Shown here: positions 35,051-45,824 of the stretch, piece after piece
Numbering within the stretch: position 1 is the first letter of the stretch
Layout: every line of letters starts with the position of its first letter
The notes under the pieces: model-generated
What the model saw: the letters and a program-made list of their open reading frames with translations, nothing else
Database searches by the model: none
Told to the model about the DNA's origin: nothing
Origin: Hydractinia symbiolongicarpus
Lineage: Eukaryota > Cnidaria > Hydrozoa > Anthoathecata > Hydractiniidae
DNA length: 64,000 nt
Direction of reading: 5' to 3'
Assembly: GCF_029227915.1 (NCBI RefSeq)
Contig: NC_079877.1
Coordinates: 30,839,851-30,903,850, forward strand
Position numbers and translations under genes: made by a program

Positions 35051-35054
35051 TTAA

Positions 35055-36159
35055 ATAAATGTAGTTCCAGTATCTCTGGCGGGGGTGCAGTTGGTGGTTT
35101 CAATATTTCGATATTTATGCTGCTTTTTGTCTGGAATTTCTTAATCTGACAAACGCAAGATTTATTATGGTTATTGTTGGTAAAATTTTCGGTCGCCAAA
35201 AGCTTGTCGGCGTTCGCAGCAAGTCATTACGATGATGTAAAGACAATACTTCTACAATTGAAATATTGCAATATAAGAAATAAAAAAAAATGCTTATCTG
35301 TAGTTTTTTCGTAGTAATAAAATAATGCGAACAAAATCTATGAGATTTATGAGTATATTTTTTCAATAAACATCAAAAATAAACTATTTCCCTTTCAACA
35401 TTTGTTTGGAACACCAAATGTCAACTTCTTGTTGCGACAACAGGGAACGTAGCAAGTATATTTACCACCACTAACAGCAGAAGCTAGCGTATTTTCCACG
35501 AGATAAAAACAATTTTTATTTTTTTTTAAACAAAGGGTTTTCCACAAAAGAATTCAAACTGCTACCTCAACCTAATAAAAACCTTTTGAATTGATTTTCT
35601 TCGATGTACTGCACTTTTTTTAAAAATATTTAACAAAAACTTACTTATACTAAATCCTACTAAATCAGTAACCTAATACTCCTGTTGCTGAGGCGTTGAC
35701 AATACAACAAAAGGATAAAGATGGCGCCATTGGTTTGAAATGTTAATAGCTAATAGTTTTTGACTTTCTGAATTGTACTTCTTGGATATTTGTTTGTTTT
35801 GGATCCTGTAGATAGCCACTTGCATTATTACACAATAACGACATGGAGGAGTACGCCAAAATTTATCTTTATTTATTTTTAATTATTAATTCAAGTTTTA
35901 TTCACGAGAGGATTTAGACTCCAGCCATTTCGGCACTTCCCTAAGTAGAATTTGCGAATTCGAAAATCCTGTGTATCTAAGACTAGTAATGTTGCCGCAT
36001 TTCGTTGATTTTGTTCCTCTCGATTCCCTTATTTTCTGCCGTAAAATCAGTCGACTTCGGCGGCTGTTGAAGGGTGGACTTTTCGACCCTCTTAAAACAA
36101 AAAAAAATTGTGACGTGAAGAAAAATCTCGCCGAAGTCGTCGAAATTTACGGTAACAGA
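35055..36159. other. Intergenic, no gene recognised
   Basis: AT-rich. A GATAAAGATGGCGCCATTGG block at 35717 recurs at 38116, so part of it belongs to a dispersed repeat. From 36053 to 36145 there is an imperfect inverted repeat at the edge of Penelope fragment B. Confidence 0.4.
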
Positions 36160-37600
36160 AACAGTAATATTAGGCGATGGGTGCGTGGGAATAATTTACT
36201 CTTTCTATTCTTATTATTTTGCGGTAGCCGGTCTGTTTGGTATGTTCTGCCAATTCCAGCAAGCTGTAATTCTGAATTATTGTAGAAAGTTTATTATTTT
36301 TTTTTATCATCTCAGGAAGTTGATACGAGATGCTGTTTATGTGTTTGACACGTTCTACACTGTTGATGGTTTCTTTAATCTTCCAGGCCGTTGTTCTGGA
36401 TTCTCTGTCAATGATTATACTCTCATTCCAATTAAACTGATGACTTCTGCTCCAGCCGTGGTCCGCAATTTCGTTTTTCTTCACATCTCCGTTTCTCACT
36501 GCGCGCATATGTTCTTGAACACTTAACGTTGCTTAAACTTTCTTTTTGTTACGCCTATATGCACTGCATCACAATCTTAACACGGGAATTTGTAAATATT
36601 GCTTTCTTCTTCCGGGGTTTATTTTGTCTTCTGCTTTAGACAAAGTGCTTCCTAGGGTGTCTTTAGAGTTAAGAATGTATTTGATCTTGTCTTGCTTGAA
36701 AAATCGACGAAGGATCTCGCTGGTACCTAGTAAAAATGGTAGGAATGCTGATGCGATGAATTCTTCGATGATTCCCTGTTGTCTCGGTTGCATCTTCTCT
36801 TCATTTTAGTTTTTACTTGCGGGATGACTTTCTGACTTTATCCATTTGCGATTATAGCTTTCTTTACATGTCGAATTTCTTCTTTGCTCCCCTTTTTGTC
36901 ACTGACTACGCTGTTGTCACAATACAGTAATAAAGGTATGACACTTTCTTTGCAAGATTTCTGATGGTTTGATTCGAAATTAAGGTACTGGTCAGTGTAT
37001 GTTGATTTACGATACACTGAAACTGAAATGGAACCATTCTTGCGTTTAACCAAAGTGTCTAGGAAAGCGATACTTCCATCTTGTTCAAACTCAACAGTAA
37101 ATACTTTTGTCGATGCAGGCCGTTTATGTGTTCATGGAACTCTTCCAGATGGGATCTTTTGATTATGGCGAATACGTCGTCAACCAATCTTTTCCAAGCC
37201 TTCGGACGTCTGTTTGATGTGACTAATGTTGTTGTCTGATGTGCTTGCATGTATATTTCTGCAACTATTGTGGAAGCAGAACCTCCTATGGCAACTCCAT
37301 CTGTTTTAGTGGAGAAGTTCTTATTAAATAAGTTCAACCAAACGCAGAAAATCTGGTACTAAAATCTTTGTCTTTTTGCCAAATGCAGTTTTCGATCAGG
37401 TGTTTAATGATGTTCAAGGTGTCTTTTATAGGAATATTTATGTAGAGTGATTTGACATCAAATGATATTATGCATTGTTTAAAGTTAGCAACCGTAAATC
37501 TCAAGCAAACGAATTTTAAGATTTTGGCTACAAACGCAGATTGTGAGGGAGCATGCTTAAGTCCAGCTTTAGCAAGCTAGCTAGTCTAATTTATTACTAA
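36160..37600 (-). mobile_element. Penelope-like element fragment B with GIY-YIG endonuclease
   Basis: Read on the minus strand: RT motif A in SFDVKSLYINIP near 37460, then a frame change into 37337-37059 with TDGVAIGGS and the catalytic LVDDVFAII. The next frame, 37053-36838, has SVYRKSTYTDQYLNFES. Then 36793-36569 has the linker before the endonuclease. After a further break near 36560, 36508-36170 holds the C-terminal part of the GIY-YIG nuclease (EIADHGW, WKIKETINSV, INSISYQLP). The order RT then GIY-YIG is the hallmark of Penelope-like elements. At least four frame breaks make it inactive. Confidence 0.85.
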
Positions 37601-37849
37601 TTTTTTGAGGTTTTTATTCGGTTAGGGTATAAGAGCTTCTTATCATAGCCGAAATTTTTTTTTATGTTTGGGTTTGTGGCTATGCAGCTAGCCCTTTATT
37701 TATGACTATATTTTCGAATGCGGTTTAGCTACTCCAAAAATTCTTAATTAATAATTTTTATGCTAAGTGCTGTAAGGTAGCAGCTATACCTGTTATTACT
37801 GTCATAAAAACTTATTCTACAAATAAATTGTTGAGTTATTCTTTCACCT

Positions 37850-38640
37850 AGGAGAGGTAACAGCAGGCTTTTTTTCCTGTATTTTATTTAAACAGAAGTA
37901 AAGTTTTTTGGAAAAGTGTATTACGCCTATACGTAAATGCAAGATGATACCAAGCGCTTAGCCTGGTGTCACGATTAATTTTTTAACTTTCACTGGAACT
38001 TTTCCCGCAGGATGAGGTGATTGTTTAGCTGCACACTGTGTTTTTATTTAAACTAAAGTTGCGATAAAGTTTTTTGGAACAGGCAGGCCGTTCCCTGTGT
38101 TTCTATTTAACCAAAGTTGTGATAAAGATGGCGCCATTGGTTTTTTTTTGGAAAGGGTATTTATACCTATATGGATGTGCGACATTGTTTACTTGCACTA
38201 AGCGCTCAGCCTGGAGTAAGATTTTCTTCTGAACATCCACCGGGAACATTTTCCCGAAAAGTAAAAACGGTTCGCCAACAATTTTTGCTGTCACGGGGGT
38301 AACAATGGGTTGTGAATTGTGTTTTTATTTCGGCTAAAGTTGTGGGAAAGTTATTTTTTTGAAAAATATATTACACCGGAAAAACAATAATGTTGTGTGC
38401 GCTTCAGTCGAATTATGACGTACTGCATACCTGTACTAAAGCGCCCTACCTGGATGTGTGGCACGGTTTAAGGTTTTTATTAATCGCTCCACTGGGTGTT
38501 GAACGCCTGGTAATAGGGAGTTTCCGAAGTTCCAACGGCGATGGCGACGGCAACGTAGTAGCAGCGGTCGTCGTCCTCGTTCCGGTTGAGTGAATAGGGA
38601 GTTTCCGAAGTTCCAACGGCGCTCCAAGGTTACGAACTAA
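37850..38640 (-). repeat. Dispersed repeat family R1, copy 3 (partly duplicated)
   Basis: The right part (38370-38510) is the reverse complement of 57640-57800: AATGTTGTGTGCGCTTCA, CCTGTACTAAAGCGCCCTAC, CTGGATGTGTGGCACGG. To its left two related units follow each other (AAAGTTGCGATAAAG... and AAAGTTGTGATAAAG...). A 29-base stretch starting AATAGGGAGTTTCCGAAG occurs twice, at 38512 and 38595. Confidence 0.6.
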
Positions 38641-38948
38641 AACATTTATACAGTTTGCCAGGATTAAAGTAATTTCATCAAAATATACGTGGATTATTTG
38701 GAATGAAAGACGAAATTCAAAATATTTTGTTAAATCATAACATACAGTCGGCGCTCGTTATCTCAACCACCCGCTATCCCGATCTTTCCGTATCTCGACC
38801 AATTTTTATCAGTCCCTTCGGCATTCCAACCTCTCGTAGGCTAAAACACGTCCAATATCTCGACTACCCGTTATCTCGAACTTATCCTGACCTATTTTTA
38901 CGGTCCCTTGAGCACATTTTATCACGTTATCTCGACTTTTTCTGTATT
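38624..38948 (+). repeat. Pogo/Tigger-like terminal fragment, copy 1
   Basis: Nearly identical over about 325 bases to 39729-40054. Inside it, after TA, begins CAGTCGGCGCTCGTTATCTC, then several TATCTCGA repeats. This is the style of pogo/Tigger inverted ends. The opposite end of such an element is not found, so it is a one-ended fragment. Confidence 0.65.
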
Positions 38949-39165
38949 CGTGTAGATAACCTTGGATTCGTAATTTTGTTTGTGTAGATAAACTTGGATT
39001 TGTAACCTTGTTCGTGTAGATAACCCTAGATTCGTAACCTTGTTCGTGTAGATAAACTTGGATTCGTAACCTTTTTGTGTAGATAAACTTGGATTCGTAA
39101 CCTTGTTCGTGTAGATAACCCTGGATTCGTAATTTTGTTCGTGTAGATAGCCTTGTAATTCGTGG
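38949..39165 (-). repeat. 32-bp minisatellite array, left (inverted)
   Basis: About seven units of the 32-bp repeat, in the orientation opposite to the array at 39229-39738. The unit read on the minus strand starts GGTTATCTACACGAACAAGG and continues TTACGAATCCAA. Several units differ by one or two bases. Confidence 0.85.
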
Positions 39166-39228
39166 TGTGCTCCAAGTTGGATTTGCGTAGTTAACTATGC
39201 TAACACTACACAACCTTATTCCCTTTGT

Positions 39229-39738
39229 CAGGTACACGAACAAGGTTACGAATCCAAAGTTATCTACACGAACAAGGTTACGAATCCAAGGCTACACGAA
39301 CAAGGTTACGAATCCAAGGTTATCTACACGAACAAAATTACTAATCCAAGGTTATCTACACAAACAAGGTTACGAATCCAAGGTTATCTACACAAACAAG
39401 GTTACGAATCCAAGGTTATCTACACGAACAAGGATACGAATCCAAGGTTATCTACACGAACAAAATTACGAATCCAAGGTTATCTACACGAACAAGGTTA
39501 CGAATCCAAGGTTATCTACACGAACAAAATTACGAATCCAAAGTTATCTACACGAACAAGGTTACGAATCCAAGGTTATCTACACGAACAAGGTTACGAA
39601 TCCAAGGTTATCTACACGAACAAAATTACGAATCCAAAGTTATCTACACGAACAAGGTTACGAATCCAAGGTTATCTACACGAACAAGGTTACGAATCCA
39701 AGGTTATCTACACGAACAAGGTTACGAATCCAAGGTTA
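39229..39738 (+). repeat. 32-bp minisatellite array, right
   Basis: About sixteen tandem units of the same 32-bp repeat in plus orientation, with ACAAAATTACG or ACAAGGTTACG variants in alternating stretches. Since 96 bases is a whole number of codons, an open frame can run through it, but the repeated peptide has no protein-like features. Confidence 0.9.
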
Positions 39739-40054
39739 CGAACTAAAACATTTATACAGTTTGCCAGGATTAAAGTAATTTCATCAAAATATACGTGGAT
39801 TATTTGGAATGAAAGACGAAATTCAAAATATTTTGTTAAATCATAACATACAGTCGGCGCTCGTTATCTCAACCACCCGCTATCCCGATCTTTCCGTATC
39901 TCGACCAATTTTTATCAGTCCCTTCGGCATTCCAACCTCTCGTAGGCTAAAACACGTCCAATATCTCGACTACCCGTTATCTCGAACTTATCCTGACCTA
40001 TTTTTACGGTCCCTTGAGCACATTTTATCACGTTATCTCGACTTTTTCTGTATT
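39729..40054 (+). repeat. Pogo/Tigger-like terminal fragment, copy 2
   Basis: The second copy of the segment at 38624-38948, in the same orientation and about 1105 bases away. The near identity points to a recent duplication or unequal exchange around the minisatellite. Confidence 0.65.
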
Positions 40055-40069
40055 TTTTTTAAATTTCAT

Positions 40070-41790
40070 CACGCAAAAACATTCGATAATGAAAACATTC
40101 GAACGTTATCATCCTGCCCTAACCGGGTTTAAAAAGTTAAATGATTTTTCTAATGCGTGCATGATATTGACTGTGGATATTTTTAGTGTTACGGAACTTT
40201 TCCTTACAGAAGACATCCATCAACGTTTGTTATTATCCTGGGGTACATTTTTCTCAAAAAGAATCGCTCAACAGGTATCGGAGGAAGTGCAGGAATTTAT
40301 GTCAAAGACGGTGTTCGTTATGTAAGGCGCGACAATCTCGAACCTGTGTGAAGCATCATGGGTCAAAATTTGTTTCCTCTATACTAAGTCGTTTATGGTT
40401 GGAGTTATATACAAACCCCGGATCTTCGAAGAAGAATTGACTCTAAAAACAAAGAGGTCATTATACTAGGTGATCTAAACTGTAACTATTTACATAAAAT
40501 TACAAAACAGATTTTTGAAATAAGTGGATGTAAACAAATAATAAAAAAACCGACACGAGTTACTGAAGCAGCAAAAACATTATTTAACGTGATTCAAACA
40601 AACAGGCCAATTATTGTTTCAGCTGTTATTCCGGCAGGAATGAACGATCATGATATGATCGGCTGTGTCCGAAAAGGGTATAAATTCAAACGACATCCTA
40701 AAACAATAATTTGTAGGAATTTCGCGAAATATGACTCGGAAGGTCTCTGCGTTACAGCCCAAGATTGGTCCAGTGTTTATAATGCTTCAAATACTAACAC
40801 AGCTTGGTTCTTCATGAAAATAAAGATAAAAAAAGATAAAAACAATCAATCACTATGCGCCGTTTATTTCTAAACGTGTCAAAAATAAGCCAGCTCCGTG
40901 ACTGACAGCCGAGCTCAAACTGGAAATGAATATCTGCGATCAAATGATGCGCAAGGCTAGAAAATCAGGTCGCGCAGAGGGCATGTCAATGCATAAACGG
41001 AAAAGAAGCTATATTACGAATGCTATCGCTTTCAAAACCGTCAGCCATTCAACTATCTGAAATAAGTTACCCAATTTTTGGAATTATTAGTACTCCTTTA
41101 AAATGGTTCACTAGTTACTTGTTCTGTCGTCATTAAGTAGTTTTAATGGATTAGATCGTATCAAATCCTAAGCCAATCTTTTGTGGAGTTTCACAGGGGT
41201 CTATTTTAGGGGCCCTGCAGTTCCTATTACATTTCAACGATTCTATTAAATGTCTTGTTTACTGTAAAGTTGTTAAACATGCAGATGACACTGTATTGTT
41301 TGTGTCTAATAGAGATATCAAAGTTGTAGAAAAATAATTAAATCAAGATCTGTATAATATATGGATCTAGCTGGAACAAAATGAATTAATAAATAACATG
41401 AAACCAGGAAAAACAGAGTACATGGTTGTGGAAGCAATAAAAGACTAAAGCAACAACCCATCCTTACAACTTTAACACATCTACATTACAGTGAACCATA
41501 AAACATCATGCAAATATCTTGAGTTGATAATAAACAGTTCACTGAACATGTCGGAACACGTCGATAATATTATCAAAAGAGCATCCAGCTGCTTGAAATT
41601 ATTGAAAAGAATTCCATACTTTATTGACGCTTGTACATTTAACACAAGCTAACATTTGTAATCATGCCACTTTTGACTTACCGCCCCCTCATAATTTCAT
41701 GCATGAATAACACACAAACTCTGAACATTCAGAGTCTGGAATCGAGAGCATTTCACATTATTTCGACTGGTGTTAAAGCAAATGTTTCCA
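40070..41790 (+). mobile_element. LINE remnant with AP endonuclease and RT fragments
   Basis: Broken frames carry an apurinic-type endonuclease: TEDIH, GGVGIYVKDGVRY, LGDLNCN and the NDHDMIGCVRK form of the SDH motif. About 41.18-41.34 kb holds RT motifs, QGSILGALQFLLHFND and the catalytic KHADDTVLF. The RT start is largely missing. The end (about 41560-41790) has the C-terminal helix region and reads into the 15-bp minisatellite. The same family as, or close to, the LINE at 15.7-17.1 kb. Many stops show it is dead. Confidence 0.75.
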
Positions 41791-41802
41791 ACGGTGTTAC
41801 TT

Positions 41803-42540
41803 ATAAAGTGGTTACTTATAAAGTAGTTGCTTATAAAGTGGTTGCTTATAAAGTGGTTGCTTATAAAGTGGTTGCTTATAAAGTGGTTGCTTATAAAGTG
41901 GTTGCTTATGAAGTAGTTACTTATAAAATGGTTGCTTATAAAATGGTTGCTTATAAAATGGTTACTTATGAAGTGGTTACTTATAAAGTGGTTACTTATA
42001 AAGTGGTTGCTTATAAAGTGGTTGCATATAAAGTGGTTGCTTATAAAATGGTTACTTATGAAGTGGTTACTTATAAAGTGGTTGCATATAAAGTGGTTGC
42101 ATATAAAGTGGTTGCTTACAAAATGGTTACTTATAAAGTGGTTGCTTATAAAGTGGTCGCTTATAAAGCGGTGACTTTTAAATTAGTTGCTTATAAAGTG
42201 ATTGCTTATAAAGGGGTTACTTATGAAGTGGTTACTTATAAAGTGGTTGCTTATAAAGTGATTGCTTATAAAGGGGTTAGTTATAAAGTGGTTGCTTATA
42301 AAATGGTTGCTTATAAAGTGGTTGCATATAAAGTGGTTGCTTACAAAATGGTTACTGATAAAGTGGTTGCTTATAAAGTGGTCGCTTATAAAGTGGTGGC
42401 TTTTAAATTAGTTGCTTATAAAGTGATTGCTTATAAAGTGGTTACTTATAAAGTGGTTGATCATAAAGGGGTTGCTTATAAAGTGGTTACTTATAAAGTG
42501 GTTGATCATAAAGGGGTTGCTTATAAAGGTGTTGCTTATG
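41803..42540 (+). repeat. 15-bp minisatellite, about 49 copies, in an open frame
   Basis: Units of GTTGCTTATAAAGTG with variants (ACTTATAAA, GCATATAAA, AAAATG for AAAGTG). As the unit is five codons, a 328-codon frame (41664-42650) runs from the LINE C-terminal remnant through the whole array as a VAYKV pentapeptide repeat. I regard it as a repeat and not a gene. The frame stays open because the period is a multiple of three and the unit lacks stops in that frame. Confidence 0.88.
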
Positions 42541-42650
42541 CAACGTGTACTAGCTTTACAGGCTGTTTTATAAAATTTGCTTTGCGAATTTGTCTAACCC
42601 GCGTTAAAGCAATGATTTTCCAAACATTAGGGCAGGTGGCAAAATCCTGA

Positions 42651-44854
42651 AAATATATAAAATTTAAGTTAAAACAACAGAACTAATTACTGTATTTTTA
42701 TAATTGTTATATTCTTCTATTTCTTATGTAATCGTCGTATTTGCTGGGTTTTGATTTTTTTCACACGGCCAATATGGTGATATAATGGTCACTTGTCACC
42801 TTGCATAGACTTTCTTGTAAACACTCAACAAGAAAATTAAATTGCGCACAATGCAACCAGTATCAATGAAAGCGTATACTAAAGAGTTTTCAAAATTAAA
42901 AATATCGTCCAAGCACAAACAGCTGTTTGTAACACGTCTGAAAACAATATCTGCGGTAAAAATGGTTTGGAGCATATGCAGCTGATAAAAAAATACAAAA
43001 AACTTTTTTTTGGAGCACTATAACTTATATACTTCGAAGCATAATTTGATAGTTTTATTTTTATCATGGCTGTTTGCATTTTTTTTTTCTAATTTAGCGA
43101 TGTAAGTTAGCATATAGGTCAAGTTTAACCTGAAGAAGAAGTAATTGACATGTCGTAAGGTTGTAATTAATTTACAGATAAAATTTAAGTAATGACGATT
43201 TTGAATGTTTTATTCTGTAAATATTTTCAGTGTTGTGCATGCAGAAAAATTACTCCTATGGGTTCAAGAAAAAGAGACTTTCTTAACAACTTTAAATCTC
43301 AATGGCGCTCCAAATGGTGTGTTTAGTAATAGGTTTTTTATCCCAATTTAAAAATTAACAAACTATAGTGAAAGTTTTTCTATATATTTCTTTTGGTAAT
43401 TTTACATCTTTAGTTTAAAAACAGAGAAGGTATTCCTTTTGTTTATTGAGATTTTTACAGCCAAAGCAGATTTGACGCATTGTATGTTTTGACACAACGC
43501 AACGGAGTAAGAGGCGGATCTAAGGGCAATTACCATCAATTTCAAGAAGTGCATTGTTCGTTTTCAGTATATTAGTAATTTTGCAAGTCATGCTGATCTA
43601 TGTATGTCTGTGCGTGTTGTGTATAATGTGAATTGAAAAAAATATTTATTCATTTTAGACAGGCTAAATAACGCCTAAAAAAACTAAATCTAATCCCTGT
43701 CAATAATACTGGCAAGTATAAGTAACGGCTTCAAATGGCCTGTATTCTGCCTTCGATAGGAAATAGTGATATCACTAACTTTACCAACCAGGAAGTAAAG
43801 GTTTAGATTGTGCTGGTTGAACTTTCAAGAACGCCTGCTTTATGGAAAATGTCGGAGTCCAAGACAGAAATTCAGGAAAAACAGTCCGACTAACGTTTCA
43901 ATAGCTTGGCTCTAACTATATGAGCTAAGATTCTAAGTGCTAACCCCTCCCCCCTCTCCCTCCCCCTTCCTGTAAACTTGAAAATGTGCATTAACTTCGA
44001 ATTTTAAACGCAGGTGAGGATGGTAATGCAAGATTAAATGATTTTGTCAATTAGCTACTAAAACTGAAGCTTTACTTAAACCAGTAAACTGTCCATCATG
44101 TCATGCGTACATAAAGATACAAACCTTTTTTCCCCCATTAAAGGCGACAAATAAGGTTAAGCTAAGCAGGGCAGACAAACAGGACACTCTCTGCCTGAGA
44201 TTCTAATTGCCTGCGTTAGATATTTTTGCTGACAAAAAAAATTAACAAAAGAAACCAATTTTGTGGCAACCGTAAACTTTAAATGACTGTGATACCACAA
44301 ATGCTTACTGTGTATGTCCGCTTTACAATTTCCCACAAAATGTCGTTAATTAGTGAATATATGACGTTGTTGTATTGTTATAAAAACATAAAAATACTTA
44401 ATTACAGTCGTCAATGTTTAATGGACAGTAAATTATAGCTGTACTTGTGTAATTTTGTAAAACGATATGTTTAATGTATAACGCGGTAGTAAATACCAAA
44501 CAGAGAAGTGTATTTATACTGTAGCCGTGTTGTTGTTGTTGTTGTTGTTGTTGTTTTTGGTGCTATGCCTGTTGTTTTTTACATTGCTATTTGTTTTGTG
44601 TCGTTGTCGTTATCGTTGTATTGTAGTTTGAATGAAGCATATATTTACAGATAACATGTATAGTGCATGGAATCAGGAAAAGCAGGTAAAGGCTCATGAG
44701 AAAAACATTTTTAACAACTTTTCTGCTTTAGTATTTGTCAGCAGTCGGGTTCTTGTAAGATTTATAAGCTTTTCATCTTTAATGCATAGATTATGTGACT
44801 TTTTTTCTTTTTTTTTGTTAGAATATGGAAAAAGTGAATTAATTTAATGTTGCG
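42651..44854. other. Intergenic, no gene recognised
   Basis: No supported coding exon. It holds a (GTT)n microsatellite at about 44530-44557 and a pyrimidine-rich run near 43950-43970. A polypyrimidine tract ending GTTAG at about 44820 is a good acceptor just before the next gene. Confidence 0.45.
44530..44557 (+). repeat. (GTT)n microsatellite
   Basis: About nine tandem GTT units. Confidence 0.9.
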
Positions 44855-45793
44855 ATGGACAATGCCCGTTATAACAGCCTTGTCATTCACAAGTTAACAA
44901 CACCTCTTGAAAACGATTTAATCATACAAGTCATACTCTTCATATCTCTTAGCATGCTGATCGTTATATCGAACGTTGTTTTAATAATTGGTTTATACAA
45001 AACAAAACAAACAAGAGGGAAAATAAATAAACTTTTTATAGCATTAAGTATTACTGATATTAATGTCGGCATACTTACTGTGCCTATCATGGTTAGCTTC
45101 ATTCTGTTGCAACATAGTGGCACACAGTATCTTGTATTGAACATCCTAGCAAGAATTCCACCTGTTTGCTCGATATGTTTAACATTATCACTAGCAATGG
45201 ATCGTTGTATTACCATCATATACAATAAAAACTTATCCTTGAGCATTTTAATCGTATGTAGTTTCGTCTCCACTGTCATTATGTCTTTACCTGACACTTT
45301 GACTTTAGTTCTAAGGAGGATACCAGTCACCATATATGCAAATGAGTGGGTTGATAATTTATTACTTGCGTTTGGAGTTGGATTCTGTGTTGTTATGCTT
45401 GTGTTAAACTGTAGGATTTTGTACTTTATTAAAAAGAAGACAACGCAGATATCCATGCACACGATAATTCCAAGTAATTATCGAAAGAAAACGGTAAAAA
45501 CAATTATATTAATCATGGTGTCGCAAAATCTAACATACGTATTGTACCTCTGTGGTAGATGCATTATGGCTTTTGCTATCCAGAGAGATGTAGACAAAGT
45601 ATGTGTCCGGGGTTTGTATTTTTCATCCCTTTTGATAATGTTTTCGAATTCGTTTATTAATACACTCATTGTGATTGGACGAAATCAGAAAGTGTTGATG
45701 CATTACAAAGATTTTATTTGGTCCGGTAGAAACACGCGCAGTGATATGATTGAATCAAGGGGAAACAAAGTGCAATCATCTTCGCAAATGTAA
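44855..45793 (+). CDS. Class A-like GPCR, intronless
   Basis: An intact 312-residue seven-transmembrane receptor. TM1 holds the conserved Asn in VISNVVLIIGL. TM2 keeps Asp in ALSITDINVGILTVP. TM3 ends LSLAMDRCITI, a DRC form of the DRY switch. TM6 lies near VKTIILIMVSQNLTYVLYLC without CWxP. TM7 reads FSNSFINTLIVIG, with NTLIV where NPxxY is expected. The short tail is polar. It is not closely similar to the GPCR at 30888, so these are separate receptors. Ligand unknown. The ATG at 44855 follows an acceptor-like tract (about 44820). A five-codon upstream ORF (ATG at 44823) ends before it and might damp translation. AATAAA follows at 45819. Confidence 0.85.
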   Translation: MDNARYNSLVIHKLTTPLENDLIIQVILFISLSMLIVISNVVLIIGLYKTKQTRGKINKLFIALSITDINVGILTVPIMVSFILLQHSGTQYLVLNILARIPPVCSICLTLSLAMDRCITIIYNKNLSLSILIVCSFVSTVIMSLPDTLTLVLRRIPVTIYANEWVDNLLLAFGVGFCVVMLVLNCRILYFIKKKTTQISMHTIIPSNYRKKTVKTIILIMVSQNLTYVLYLCGRCIMAFAIQRDVDKVCVRGLYFSSLLIMFSNSFINTLIVIGRNQKVLMHYKDFIWSGRNTRSDMIESRGNKVQSSSQM

Positions 45794-45818
45794 ATTCTAT
45801 TCTAGAACACGAAATATA

Positions 45819-45824
45819 AATAAA
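45819..45824 (+). terminator. AATAAA poly(A) signal of the second GPCR
   Basis: Canonical signal 26 bases after the stop codon. Confidence 0.5.

Larger units (their letters stand above)
32096..35054. mobile_element. TTAA-flanked inverted-repeat element carrying RAG1-N-like gene
   Basis: The left end is TTAA then GGATACTGTAATGGTATAAA (32100-32120). The right end is the inverted copy (35030-35050) then TTAA (35051-35054); 19 of 21 bases pair. A second inverted block lies about 210 bases inside each end: GTCCGAAACTCCCCTCC at about 32296-32312 and its complement at 34851-34867. The termini are thus long, diverged inverted repeats. A 40-plus-bp direct repeat (about 32496 and 34776) lies inside. 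TTAA at both ends suggests a TTAA target-site duplication as in piggyBac, but no DDE transposase is present. The internal cargo is a broken RAG1-N-like gene plus a Penelope fragment. Alternatives are a composite or an element whose family I do not recognise. Confidence 0.65.

Noticed and set aside
38809-39243. 144-codon minus-strand frame
   Set aside because: Reading of the left, inverted minisatellite array; no independent coding signal.
39197-39778. 193-codon open frame with a 32-residue repeat
   Set aside because: It is the translation of the 32-bp minisatellite; three units make 96 bases, so the frame stays open by arithmetic.
41932-42174. 80-codon KWLLI-repeat frame
   Set aside because: Shifted reading of the 15-bp minisatellite.
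44887-45462. 191-codon minus-strand frame
   Set aside because: Shadow of the GPCR at 44855-45793.
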